Shown: in pieces, positions 24,053 to 37,236 of the stretch
Layout: each line of letters starts with the position of its first letter
Numbering within the stretch: position 1 is the stretch's first letter
Source of the DNA: Pelodera strongyloides
Taxonomy: Eukaryota > Nematoda > Chromadorea > Rhabditida > Rhabditidae
Assembly (NCBI GenBank): GCA_036852015.1
Contig: JAANDG010000227.1
Location: 124,001-188,000 of the forward strand
Length of the DNA stretch: 64,000 nt
Reading direction: 5' to 3'
Position numbers and translations under genes: made by a program
The notes under the pieces: model-generated
Told to the model about the DNA's origin: nothing
The model's input: only the letters and a program-made list of their open reading frames with translations
Database searches by the model: none

Positions 24053-27000
24053 ATGGATGAACGCGATTGGGTGATTTCGTTGAGACATCAAGTAAGTAAA
24101 TATTATTTACTTATTTATAAATACCAAATGCAGAAACTACTTATATATAATGCGCAATATACTTACTTTATAAAATTAACTTCTTATGCTTCTAAAAATT
24201 TAGATCGAAAAGCTCGCACGACGAAATGAAAATATTTCCGATTGTCAGTCGGCTTCAAGCCGTATTAAGGTGAGTTTTTTTGTATTATTATAAGAAGATT
24301 GTCCTTTATTCCTTTATTACAATTCATTGGTTAGCCTCTGCAGTAAATGTAAGACTACATCCACAGACTCTTTTGTTGAGTCCATACAACAGCTAATTTC
24401 TTCAAATTTAGGATATGGAAAAACGAATCGTCCAGCTAAGAGAACTTGTCACAAACAACCCAATGGAAGGAGCAAAGTTTGTTTATTTTTTTATTCATTC
24501 CATGATAATTGCGCCAATTTTTCGCTACGGATCTGGTGCGCGTTGTCGGAATTTAGTGCGCGTCACCATCGCCGAGCTAGAAAAAACAGAATGTCAGCGA
24601 TGGTGCTCCCGTGGAACACCCCCATTCGAGCAACGTTGGCGCAACCCCTCACTACCCTCACAAACTCCGCAGGTGATGCGTTCCCGTCGTGGCCAACATT
24701 CTTATTTGCGTGGCAATGGCCTGGAGTTGAGTTTCGTCGGCGTGAAGTTTTATAATAGCACATCCCTTTTAGATATTACGTCGAATGCACTCGAGTAATG
24801 GACGAAATTGAGCAAATTGCGGCCAAAAACAATGAGGAGAGTATGAAAAGAGCGGAGACATTCGGAACAGTTGAAGTATCTTTTTATAGTTTATTGATTG
24901 ACTAATTTACTCATTTGTTCATTTTATTGTTTGATTCTTTCATTCAGGAATTATCAAGGCTCTAACTTTGCTATAAATCACCAGGGTAAAACGTTGGCAC
25001 ATCGAGGTGTGTGCGGCTTATTGGCGGCTCACCCAAAAATTTATTCACTACAGTGAAATTTAGTCAGAAAAAAATGGCTCAAAAGATGACAACATTGCTT
25101 CTGAATCTCTACAAACCACGGTGAAATTCTCATGGTGGAGGGTGCGTTTTCTTATTCAATATTGAAAGATATAAAACATTACAAAGGGTAAATTTTATAG
25201 ATTCATGACTTCTGCATTTGTACTTATTGTTGTTGAGTCCAAACGTTTTAAAGGGAGAATCTTCCAGATATTATGTCTAAACGGTGCAAATGAAGCCTTT
25301 AAAGCTAACGACGATGGTGTGCGAAATTTATGGAAAACACAGGTACGTGGTTCTGCTTTACTTCATTGATTCTTCTTATAATTAGTTTTTTTTTTATATT
25401 TACTGGTGCCTGGTCACATGTATTAGTTTAAGTTTGTAAGACAATCTTGGAATTTTGTCGATAATGATATTGGAAAATGCATAGTCATAAAGTTCGATCA
25501 GCAAGTACCGTAGACATATCATATCCCATTGATTCCCCCCCCCCCCCCCGAATATGCCCAAGGATGGAAAATAGAATTTTTCTCCACATTTTCTAGATTG
25601 AATTTTTCTTGTCATGCCTCGGTTTCATTGTCGGTGTGGGAAACACACTTCGTTTCCCAGCAAAGGTGTATCAACATGGGGGAGGTTAGCACATTTTATT
25701 AATTTTTATTCGAAGCTCCTTTTTGATTCCAAAACTTGAAAAGTAGATTTTTCACCCTAGCCTTTCAGAATACGCCAATGTTTTGTAATAAGTGTCTCAC
25801 GGTGTCATAATACAAAAATACGGTTCCTACGTATCTAGTTTGCCCACATGCAATATGATTATATTTTCTTGGGTCTGAACTCTGAACCCTTACAAAAGTT
25901 CCACTCTATACAAGTAAGATGTAAATTATAAATAAGTACTCGAATAGACTTATCATACAATTGCAAGCTTATATTAATTTGAGGAACATCAGAAACATCA
26001 AGTTTTTGCAGGTCGGATGATGTTATTTGGAAACTTGTAAACAAAGTTGAATCTATGTAAAACGCGAAGCACGTATTTAACTGTTTATTGATAATTACAA
26101 TTACCTTCTTTAGGCGTCTTCTTTATACCGTATATTTTGTGTATGATCTGTTTTGGACTTCCGATTGTGTATATGCATCTGTGTATTGGACAATTCAGCG
26201 GGCTTTCAGCTAGTGGAGCTTTTTATAAAATGATGCCCATAGCAAGCGGTATGGTTTTAATAAGTTTAATAAATGTTTTTCATAAATCGACTTGAATCGA
26301 TGAGTTACTATATTGAGGTTTTTATGAAAGTTAAGTTCAACCTTTTTCTTTTTTAATAAGATGTCTTACATTGAACGAATATGCAACTAATATTCAAGTT
26401 TTATGGAACTAAATTAGAGGTCTGAAACATTCATGTATCATGCATACACGAGTATTGGCATAAAGGTGCAAGGTACAAGTTCTTAGTCCCCTTGATTGTA
26501 ATGTGTATAAATCAGTAGATAATACATTTAGAGCCTAAGCCTAATCATGTATTTCATTCAGCTTTATTTGTGATATTCATTTATGAGTTTTTGATTTAGG
26601 TCTCGGGTGGGCGTTGGTTCTTCTCGCAGTTCCCGTCTGTATCTATTATAATATTATCGTCGCTTGGGCCATTTACTACTTTTGGTTTTCGTTTAAAGGA
26701 TTTTTGAATGGAGTTGGTCTTCCTTGGGACAAGTGCGAGCCATGTTCGTTTTATTTTTCGGTTTTCTTTTACTTATAAAAGTTTAAGGGTTACCTTCAAG
26801 CTATGACGGTTCTTCCGCTTTAACCCTTAACCCTTTTGTAATTAAAAGAAACGTTAAAGCTTTGATAAACTATACATTGTACATATAACATGACCGTATC
26901 AGAAATTTATGAGTAATAGTAAAAAAAATCAACATTTACTCTGTAATTACCTGAGTACGTTAGTCAAAAATAGTTAAAAATTAAGCTTTCCAGCCTGGGT

Positions 27001-30000
27001 GACAAACTACAATTGTTGTGATTTGCATGCACTGAATGAGTGTTTCAACGGCTCGACTTCAAATGCAATAACGGCTCCGGAAGCATATTTTCAGTGCGTT
27101 TCGAGCTTTCTTTTTTATTATATTTTCTCGAAACTATCTGGAACTTTCTTACAGTTAGTTCTAGAAGTTGTTGGTTAGTTACATAGCTACTGTGGTCAAT
27201 AAACTAGTAGTGGTGTACTGTATAGCCCGTATTGTGTTGCTGGTTGTCACTGTGAATCTCATGATCTGCTGCAAGTCTAACGGTTTTCAGTGTACTGGGT
27301 TCAGCGCAAAGCGCAGGTAAACAAACTTCCTCGTGAACCTGAGCGTTAGTCATAACTCATAACTATAAACTACAATTTCCAGTTTCGAGGTACTGTATCG
27401 GCCAGCAAATGGAGATTTCTCGCTAGGACCCATTCAGGCTCATTTAGTGTTGGCGCTCGCGGTGGCCTGGATTCTTATATTCTTTGCCGTGTTCAAGGTG
27501 GGTAAGTCAATTTTGTGGAATCTTTCTGATAAATCAGCAATACAAAGTTTAAAATAATGTGTAAAATACAAACTATAAAGACAAAACATCTTCTTTTAGG
27601 GAATTGGCTCAATTGGATGGACTGTATCTGTAACAGCCACGGTCCCCTACTTACTCGTACGTTGTATAATTTTCTCATAACATCGTTCAATTCTTTAGAA
27701 CATCATTTTACACTAATTATTCGGGGACGATCTAGAATAATTCCGGTTGGCGCTCTCATGGCACAGTTATGGCTCTGTGACCCTCTCTCAAAAAGTGTGC
27801 CACATCTGCGCCATGTCTTCGCCGGCTACGTATTTCGCCGTTACTGGTGCGCGGAGTTATCGCGGGGTTTCATAAGTGCTAAATCATTAAATTCCAGCTG
27901 ACCATTCTCTTCCTTCGCGGTACAAGTCTTCCGGGAGCTGAGAAAGGGTTACGATTTCTATTCACTCCGAATTTGGATAAATTATGGTCGTTGCCGGTAA
28001 GAAAACATATTTGAATAAACGGCTCGCTTATCGCTTGCGCTTCCGCAGTGCTCCATTCTTTAGATATGGAATCCATGGCAACGTAATGGAGTTACAAGCG
28101 ATCGTTCACGGAATTGAGTTTCCCGTGAGAATTATTTTCAAAAGAATATGAAAATTTTAGATGTGGAAATCGGCCGCGGAACAAGTGTTTTATGAATTGG
28201 GAATTGATGCCGGACCCCTGATAGCGATGGCCTCTTTTAGTCGATATCGAAACAACATCTACCGAGATGCTGTGCTTCTGGTGTTGATGTGAGTTGTGTT
28301 ACCGCGCTGTTACCGTAGTTAGGTCCAACCGAGCAAAGTGGCTAGAGAGGACGGTATGGCATAAGAGCCAGGGAGCTACTCGAACGCTGATGAAAATTGT
28401 ACACTAATCTATTGAAAGCCCGTAGTTTGCAAAGATTACAAGCTTTGACCCTCCAAAATTATCTACGAGGAACCGAACCTTCGTAACCTGCGTGATACTA
28501 AATCTTTGCCACTGCACCACATAGCCTTTACATCCATCCATAATTTCAGCGACGCCATCTCATCAGTTCTGTGTGGAATGGTCATCTTCTCATTCATTGG
28601 GTTTATTGCGCAAAGTGCAGGCACAGAAGTCAACGACGTGTTGCGTTAGTTATCCATTTTCATGTTTTTAATCCATGGTCTTCATTTTCGACGGTGTTCA
28701 TTCGAAGCTAGCGAAAATTGTTCTATATTGCATGCAATGGGTCGCTGCTTGTTCTTGTTTAGATGAAAAAATAATGTCTTTGATGGGAAAAAATCAGTGT
28801 GAATGTAAAGGCTCGATTAACTGGGATATCGTTTATTTTCAGAGCATGATGCCCTTTACCTCGCTTTTACCGTATACCCTGGTGTGACTTCATTTATGCA
28901 TCTGGGACCGTTATGGGCGGCGCTATTCTTCGCCATGTTAGCTCTGTCTGCGCTCGATGCGGAATTTGCATGGTAGGCCTACAGTTTTTCAAAGCGTATG
29001 GCACGCGCTTTTCGAACTTGTGCTTTACAACTGCGTTCCCATGTATGTATATGTGTGCCATTTGTCTTGTCACATAATGGGACACAATTTGGTACCTGGG
29101 AATATAGTGTAACATCACACGTTTGGCTACAGTATCCTTTCAGTTAATTCGTACTGTTTTTAACTAATTCAGGTTAGAAATGATCGCCTCCTCTATAATG
29201 TACCAATTGGGATCAAAAAATAAGAGGGTGGAGAATCGAATCCTTGCCTTTATGTGTCTGATCTTCTTTATTTGCGGTCTGCCGCTCTGTGCCAGGGTAC
29301 GGTAATTTGAACAGATTATTGATTTCCAATCAATATTACTACGCGTACGCGATATGCTATGCAAATTTACAGTCCCAATAGATACATGGCCCGTGAAACT
29401 AAGCTACGCTGACAAATTTAGTCTACCGTACTCAATACTCTAACTCTAACCCTCTTATTTCCAGGGCGGTATCTATATATTCCACGCCATTGAAAGTTTG
29501 AACGCGAATTGGAACTCGTTTAGTCTTGGCTTAATGCAAATGATACTTGTTTGCTATGCTTATGGTGAGTATTCTAATTATTGAAGAGCAAATCAGTCTT
29601 CCCATGTTCGCACATTACTGGCACACATGGCTAACAAAGTGTGGTGAACAGCATATACGGGACTGAGCTAGGCAACCACTCCTGGAAGCTCTTTTTGTGG
29701 TTATGGCATATGAACTTTTGCTGAATAACTTTAGGTGTCGACAAATTCCTCCTCGATATTTCGGGAATGCTGCGCGTCCGGATGCCAGAGGCTGTTGAGA
29801 AGCTCTCCTTTAGAAACAAGGTTTAGACTTTTAAAACTCGGCCTCTACCTACACTCGTTCCCATGTTCAGAAATCCGATTATCAGAAATCGGGGGTAAAT
29901 ACCTCATTTACAGGTGCTCTATTTTCTCGGCCCAATTGGGCCATACATCAAATGGGCTTGGAGCCTCTTCTGTCCAGCTATTTTAACGGTGAGTACATCT

Positions 30001-33000
30001 TATAACTACTTACGACCAATGGGAGTTTATAGGATAATGAGGACAAATATGTTTCAGGCTCTCCTTGTTGCCTCAATGCTATCTTATGAAAGACTGGTTT
30101 TCGAAAACAATCTGATGCCATGGGGTAAGCTTAAAGTTTTTATTAATAATTCTCTCAGATTGGAAATCCTCTGGTTGAGTTTCTGACTAATTTAATAACA
30201 AAAACATCATCTTGAAAATTTTCACTTGATAAATCAGTACATTCCAGGGTACGAACTGGTGGCCTGGCTCGCCATGGTTGCTCCCCTTTCTGTGATACCA
30301 ATTTCTGCAATCCACTGTGTTGTCACCACGTTGAAAGCTGGCAAGGTTGCCATTTTATAATTTGTACCGGAATCTTTCATTACGGTGGTTCTCTTACTGG
30401 AGTGGAGGACCATGGAAATTTATTAATTTGTAGTAATATGTGAGCAATTCAAAGTTATGCCACGAATTATAGCCGCTCAGCTCTCTGTTCTCCACGGAAA
30501 ATTGGAGCTCCAAAAATACTCCTCCAGAAGTTCAAATTAATGTGGTTTTCCCGCCAAAACGAGGACGTTCGGTTGCGAATGGATATACGGTAGTGTGTCT
30601 TTTAATCATAGGTTCAGGTTATTAGCCCGAACCATTGCAGTCTCCCATGCATGTCAAATGGAAATTAAAAACTGTAACGAAAACAAGCTGTGTTGGTGCC
30701 CCCTACCTTTAGTGCCTTCTAACGAGGCAGTGCGTATGTAAATGGTAACGCAAAGCACTTCTTTAATATGCTTTCTTTATCAGTATATTGATCCTGAATC
30801 ACGTGGACCGAGTACAAAATCGAGAGTGGTCGCTGAAGAAGATTACAATAAGAGAACTGGACGGATCGCACACTTTTTGCAGGTTTGTCACTGAATTTAT
30901 CTTTTCATATTTGTACCTGACTGGCTTCTCCTTGGTGTGGACGATGATTTGAGAACTTATCGGAAAACGAAAATAACAAAATCAGCTACCATGGACGCCC
31001 AGGTTCGCAGAGTTGATAGGCGAGGTTTTGGCGGAGCGCCATTTTTGTGCCAGTTTATAGTTGTACTAGGTACAAGTATGCTACTAGGCACTAGTCCTTA
31101 AACTCATATTTTTTCAGAATGCCGAACTAATGAATGGTGAGATCCTTACGGGAAGGCGTTCCACATACGGAGAAGGGACATATGGAGATGGCACTTTCAC
31201 AGTTGGGCCCAAGCAAAGGATCAAGAACGGTAAGAATTGAGCATAAGTTCGGATCCCGTTGGCTACGTTATTTTTGCCACCCTGCTGATAAAAAAGCATG
31301 CTTCAGATATCTGTCTACAAGAGATGAAGACCAATAGCTACCCGGTGAGCGGCAGGGTCGGCGATAAGGGTGCTGGCCCGCTCGCGGAACAGCGAGCGCC
31401 TTCCTCGCTATTCGGGTGTCCGCCCGTGAGCAGTTGGCCACCGTCGGCAGCGAGCTCTGTTGACATGAGAACTCGGCAAAATAGGAGTAATGATCAAATT
31501 GTGAGCTTGCATTTTTTTCTCGATGTTTTCTAAAGTCGGCCATCAGTCAAATGAAATGTATTATCCCATAGAAATTGGCATAGAGGTATATCATCAGTAC
31601 AGAATTAGCACACACAAGAGACTATTCGAGTGAGTTCCTGGGTAAGTATAAACACCCTATAATAAAATTTAATAACAATTGATTGTAGATTAAAATTTCA
31701 GTTATTCAATAAATAATACATTATTCCTTTACATTTAACATGCAATACAATGTTTAGGGCCTGCGCATCACTTCACCAGTAAACCAAAGGCGCTCACCCC
31801 TTTACTTGGATTACGGTACAAATGGTGAGATATATCTTGAATCTTGAATAGTACTAATATAAGCTAAACTAAATTTTTGTGGTGAGCAGTGTGCGGCGCA
31901 CAACCCAAAACCCCAAACGCCGTTTCACCAAGTCTTACGTGTCTAGCAAAACGCAAGTAATTGTCAGTAATGTGGTAATTGTCTGCGTTTCTGCCTTTTT
32001 GCATATGTTACTGGTGAAGCAGTAATGTACTGCCCTCCCAAGACCACCCAAGCAGGAAAGTTCCAGTGCGGACCACCTACGAAGTTAAAAAGGTATAAAT
32101 TACAGAGATTTGCCCGTCTCCTCCTGCCTCCAGACCACCCTCGGTGGCACCAGATTTATCTAATTCGAACACTTTTGTCAACAAACCAGGATTCGCGAGA
32201 ATAACGAGGAAATCAGAAGAGAGCGATGAGGAGGTATACTTTTTACTTACTCAACTAGTCGACACATCGAAACGGAATTGCAAGTTGTAAGTCCTCGCCA
32301 GGCTGTCTGGAAACCGGAGATAACGGGTTCAAATCCCGCTGTGCGCGTGACTTTGCTTTTTGCATTTTGGGTGCTACATGAGATCAGGTAGACGAACCTA
32401 TGCTTATAGATGAGGCAACATCTGCAGTGAAGTGGAGTTGAAAGTAATAGAAATTATGTCATGTGCGTTGAAGCGGATTCAGCCGCGTAAGGTCCTTTCT
32501 TTATCTAATACACACATCCTTGTTTCAGTCGGAATACGCTGCACGAATCGAGCGAGTCAGTTCCGAAACTTATCTTCCATCGAGGCCAACACCCGACAGG
32601 ATTGCGTTCACCGACGAAGAGCGGGGTTGGATATATTTTCCACTTTATTTCTCTCTTTCTCTCCTCACTGAGTCTCTCTTTCGGTCCCTTTTCACTTTCT
32701 ATGTCTCTTCACTGTCTCCTTATAATCCCTACTATTTCCAGCTCGTCGTCCGTCTGCCTCCTCCGACTCTACCTCTTCATCTAGTCGTCCCCAGCGTCCT
32801 ACCGTAATCCGACGGTACACATCGTCAGATTCTCTCTCATTGGCCGCACAATCAACTGGATCAATATCGATTACACCGTTGGACCAAGCCCATCACAGGA
32901 GCATGAGCTCGATTGCGATTTTTGACGGTGTAAGTGGAGATAACGCTTGTGCTAATGGACAGTGTTGTGGCTTGAACGTTCCCTATCGTGCTTATGCGTT

Positions 33001-33366
33001 TGCGCACATATGTTTACTAATATTGAAATGGAATCAATACGATATTGAGCGTGAGCGTGAGCAATGGAATTTTGTTTAAAATTGTCCACACAGTTTTGTC
33101 GTTACAATTAGTTAGGCATCTTTCCTTTTGAAACAAAATGTTTCACGAACCAAATGTAATCACCGCTCCTTGTCCTATTGAGGTTCAATCCTTCTGTATG
33201 TGCTCCACTACATAAAAAAAAACATTACATAGAAATGTGCTCATTCCAATATTTACAGGAACGATCAAAAGAAAAACAGCCAAAGTTGTCTCAACTCAAG
33301 CGACCGAAACCGGTGGAAGCTCCCAGAAGTCTGCCACCTTCCCCCGCCACCTCCGCGTTTCCTTAG
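24053..33366 (+). CDS. SLC6-family sodium-coupled symporter, about 30 exons
   Basis: Plasma-membrane Na+-driven carrier of the neurotransmitter/amino-acid family. Exons: 24,053-24,091; 24,204-24,269; 24,412-24,476; 24,773-24,875; 25,268-25,342; 25,597-25,684; 26,114-26,248; 26,600-26,743; 26,994-27,093; 27,383-27,497; 27,600-27,656; 27,898-27,996; 28,161-28,288; 28,550-28,644; 28,843-28,972; 29,173-29,296; 29,465-29,564; 29,735-29,820; 29,914-29,988; 30,058-30,124; 30,248-30,345; 30,784-30,882; 31,118-31,229; 31,758-31,824; 31,890-31,956; 32,067-32,092; 32,134-32,233; 32,529-32,625; 32,742-32,929; 33,259-33,366 (950 aa). TM1 is [22 protein letters not shown]8 has ALDAEF. G129 takes the place of the Asp used by monoamine carriers, pointing to amino-acid-like substrates. 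Trp before the gate Arg is Leu134, and the Na2-site Ser is Ala476. About 110 residues of Glu/Lys-rich likely coiled coil precede TM1. A 287-residue Ser/Pro-rich tail follows TM12. The family is certain; the substrate and the exact small exons 24-26 are less so. Confidence 0.93.
28440..28526 (-). repeat. tRNA-derived SINE-like head in SLC6 intron
   Basis: On the minus strand an A-box-like TGGTGCAGTGG is followed 40 bp later by the B-box-like GGTTCGGTTCC, as in a pol III internal promoter. It lies in the intron between exons 13 and 14, antisense to the gene. A related-looking GTGGCTAGAGAGGACGG stretch sits just upstream on the plus strand. Confidence 0.5.
32295..32352 (+). repeat. tRNA T-arm-like sequence in SLC6 intron
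   Basis: ACGGGTTCAAATCCCGC forms a clean four-pair T-arm with a perfect B box, but no matching D-arm or acceptor stem was found. It is a tRNA relic or SINE fragment between exons 27 and 28. Confidence 0.45.
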
Positions 33367-33527
33367 GAATTTAGAGTACTTTTGCTTGTAGTTAACAGTC
33401 TCTATATTATGGTAATAACGTAGCAACTTAGTATAGCAGGATAGGATCCGGGGTCCCAATTTATGGACCTTTCATATTTAAAAGAGAAATATATTCAGAG
33501 AAATGCAACATAAAATCAAATCATTTC

Positions 33528-34246
33528 GGCTCTATTCAAGAATAGCCGTCCCAAGGAAGTATAGCCGTCCCATGAAAAAAATAACCGTCCCATGGGAGGG
33601 TCAACCGTCCCAAAAAAGTATAGCCGTCCCATGGAGAGGCCAACCGTCCCATAGAGAGGCCAACCGTCCCATAGAGAGGCCAACCGTCCCATAGAGAGGC
33701 TAACCGTCCCATTTTAATTTTTATGTTTTTAAATAACCAATAGACCGTGTATTTGTGTTTGAATTTGTGACCTCTGTTCATAAAAGGAAGCGTCGTGGTC
33801 GTGGTCTCTGACGGATGGGCGGCTTACGGTAACATCAACACCTTACAACAATGCTTTAAAGCGTTCCATGAAACATCTGTATGGTAACAGCGAAGTCCTG
33901 CTCCCATATTAACTCTATAATTATATGTTCAGACGTATGCATAAGGAAAAGATTTTAAATCACTTATTAATTGAGATTGCCAATAACTACGGATTTTAAC
34001 TAGCTCTTAGAATGTTGATAAGAAATAAAAAAATTGTTGACGTCGATGTTTTCATGTTCAAATGCCCCAGGCTCATGTACCGCACATTCAATTCTTTGGG
34101 ATGTTTGGGACGGTTATTTTTTATTGGGACGGCTATACTTTTTTGGGACGGTTGGCCCCGCCATGGGACGGTTGGCCTCTCCATGGGACGGTTGGGAATC
34201 TTGGGACGGCTATACTTTCTTGGGACAGCTATTCTTGAATAGAGCC
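33528..34246. mobile_element. Foldback transposon with tandem-repeat arms
   Basis: The left arm (33,528-33,713) starts GGCTCTATTCAAGAATAGCC and is built of ~20-bp units of the type AACCGTCCCATAGAGAGGCC. The right arm (about 34,108-34,246) is the inverted counterpart: GGGACGGTTGGCCTCTCCAT units ending in CTATTCTTGAATAGAGCC. The middle 390 bp is unique. Iterated short units inside long inverted arms are the structure of FB/Foldback-type elements. The frames through the arms are repeat translations, not genes. Confidence 0.85.
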
Positions 34247-37236
34247 ATCATTTCTTTAGTTTCCCGCCATGAGGACCAAATACCGATTTCAATTATGACT
34301 GAGGTCGCTATTGTTTTGCTTTGCATTTGCTCACAGTTTTGCATTTTCACTTTTGTTAGTAACAATAAATGTTCAAATGTTCAATTTTGTGTGCACCTCA
34401 TCAAACACAAACTTTCGGTATGTCTAAAAAGAGTATTTGATCAATACGTGTTATACTTTCATCACAACTCGATTTACTTTTGCCGCTGGTTCTACATGTG
34501 CATGCCTCAGAAGTGGCTTAAATGTGCGCCAACGGTGTGCAAGCATGAGTAGGAAACTGCGTGCAGCACGCATGTCGTTTCCGCAAGTAAGTGGAGTGAT
34601 TTCAGCGGCCAAATTACATGCCATGCATTTTTGCACGGGACCGCTTTGCTAAGTGGAAGCCCTCACGCGAAGTTTCGCAAGAGACGAAACTGTCTTATAA
34701 CATAACGGTGGTGTTACATCAAGCCAAGGTATTTACGCTGAGTCAGTGAACTTATACAAGCGGGCCACCCAAACAAATTAGTTCAAGGGAGATGTTGAAA
34801 AACTACTTCATGCATAGCTCGAGATTACTGTGTACTTTCCGAATTTAGATTACACCCAATATCTCTAACAACGCATCACACCACGGTACTAGTCGAAACA
34901 TACTGCACATACATCTCGCCAAGTCTTCGCCAGGTTGATTTGACAAAAGTCAGTCAAAACTAAGCTCGGAAATTGCGAGTCCGGCGAAGATTAGGCGAGG
35001 CGAGCGGCTAAATGTAGGCGTAAGAATAAGCATGTAGCGGCGGAACGACACTTTGCACAGGCATGCTCCCCCCGCTTGAGCTTGTGCAAAGCAAAGCAAA
35101 TCACATACATGACAAAAACATGGCCGACTTGTAATGAAATGCATGTACGAGATCAGAATCAGACAGAGCAGCACCGAAAACAAGCACACCCAGCATCCAA
35201 ACAGAGGTTGCAGGATCGAACTTAGGATAATTTCAAATTAACGGATCAATGACATGGGTCACATTCGCATATGGGAGCGCTCATAAACTCCAAAACCCCA
35301 ATGTAAGAGCAGGTGCAACCAGAACTGCGAGCGGCAACATTTCAAAGCAAAACAACTCGAAAAATCAACAACACAGAGAATCGATAGTATGGCTGGCAAC
35401 TTCCCGGTTAGTTTTATTTTGGGAAGCTGCACGAATAGCCAACGTAAGAAAGACTAGTAGTGGAGGGGTTTCGCTAGCGTTGGATGTGAAGTAACAATGC
35501 ATCCAAGGCTACGCTCCATGGCGATCCAAAGAAAGCGACCACGCCCGCACAAAACATCTCCGCAGTCCGCAGCGTTGCCCTGAAACAAACTATTGTCAAA
35601 TGTAACCAACCGAGGTGAAACCAGAAATTAGGGCCCTACACAGCTTCCTAGATAAAATAAGATCACTGTGGGCGGGGACCCACTCTGGAAACCAGCAAGC
35701 TGTGGAACATTACAAACCCAAATTTGGTGCTTATTATACTAACATTATGAGGACATCGAACAAGGGTAAGGGCACGGACAAGCCGCAAGATGACTACGAT
35801 AAATTGACTAAAGGACGGACTGGATTGTCATGTTTCACGTCTGATTCAAGTTACACAAAAAAAGAAAGAAGAAAAACACACCTCCACTCACATCGAGAAG
35901 TTTGCGAATTGAAGACGGATTTGACACAGAGGGTGAGGGAAGGCTCCGAGCAGATACGAAAATCAACCAGTAGAGACGTGTACGTCAACCCAACACTATC
36001 CAGTGGGAAGGAGGTACTTGTGCTTCTCCTGCAATATCATTACCAACAATAAGTAATATACTAATCTACCCTACGGCACAATGAAGCCTGATCCATTATC
36101 AAACTGGCTTTCGTGGTACAGTGGTACTACTCACACTCACCATGTACACTTCTGATAAAAAAACGTCGGAATAGGCGCTAATGGTCTACAAGCCTATTCA
36201 TACACTGACTAGGAAAACAAACACTTTTGGGCACACGAACCACTGCCCATGCCCTGCTTACACCAAACGTCTGAAACGTTCGCAATGTGAAGCCTCATCA
36301 CCAAATAGAGAGCCAAAATAAAGAATTTGCTCATTTATATAACAGGTTATGAAGAAATCATACGATTATTAACAATCAACTTGTTTTATAATGCTAAGGC
36401 CTCTTGTCCAACTCACCTGAACTAGTGAAGGGACAGTTGTCCTTCTACGGTAGTTGCAGCGAAAGTTGACCAGTTATCAGAGTAGGATGTCGTCCTTACA
36501 GTTCGATCCTTATCCTCACTCCATTGTTGTAGCTGGTAGAAAAGGTAGGTAGATGGTTCGGAAGGCAGCTCCCTAAAATGTCGATGGGCAGTATACTGTA
36601 ATTTCGATAGGAAGAAGATCCCGGAAAATGGCATTACGCAATATTATGACTTAGTACGATTACAGCGTTCAAACGGTGTGCTGGCAAATATATATCTACT
36701 ATAGAAAACGCTGTCGCACAAAAATTAAAGCACATCGAGCTGCAACTAAAAACATTATTAACCAGTAAATCTTAAAACTTAAGACTGCCCGAAGCACAAG
36801 CTAACCATTATCCAAACAAAACAAACTGGAGAATTTACAGCTCGGTCCGGTCCACGGGCTCGACTAAAACGATTATTACTTAACTCACACTCACACACGC
36901 AGTGACTCTACTGACACTCAAGCACGCCTATACAACTACTCGTTATTATCACCTCATCTAGCCGACATTGCCTCTACCTCTCTCGTCTCTCTCTCGGTTT
37001 CTCCTACACTCTTTCTTTCTCCTTCACTAAACTAACAAGTAAATATTGCTAATTGCTATGAATGTCGATGTCCTATCCTGAACAGTCTGTTGCCTGAGAA
37101 CTGCTGTTTTTTAAGAAACATTGGGTTTAAAATCGTTAACCAAGGACATTATGTAATTGCTTACGTCGAAATTTATGCTAAAAAATAATTAAGGAAAACA
37201 AAGCCTCAAACTCAAAAACAAGGGAAACATCACTGA

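Noticed and set aside
28190..28210. Apparent one-base frame slip in SLC6 exon 13
   Set aside because: Hand coordinates first gave 127 nt where phase needs 128. The same kind of off-by-one in my own counting occurred near 55,621, so this is most likely a transcription slip, not a mutation. Checking the base count between 28,155 and 28,288 by machine would settle it.
33503..34552. Frames rich in repeated RPTVP/GRLASPWDG
   Set aside because: They are products of the iterated foldback arms.
35249..36052. Two plus-strand frames (81 and 145 aa)
   Set aside because: No recognisable motif, signal or family. The longer one begins at GTG, and no flanking exon in phase was found.
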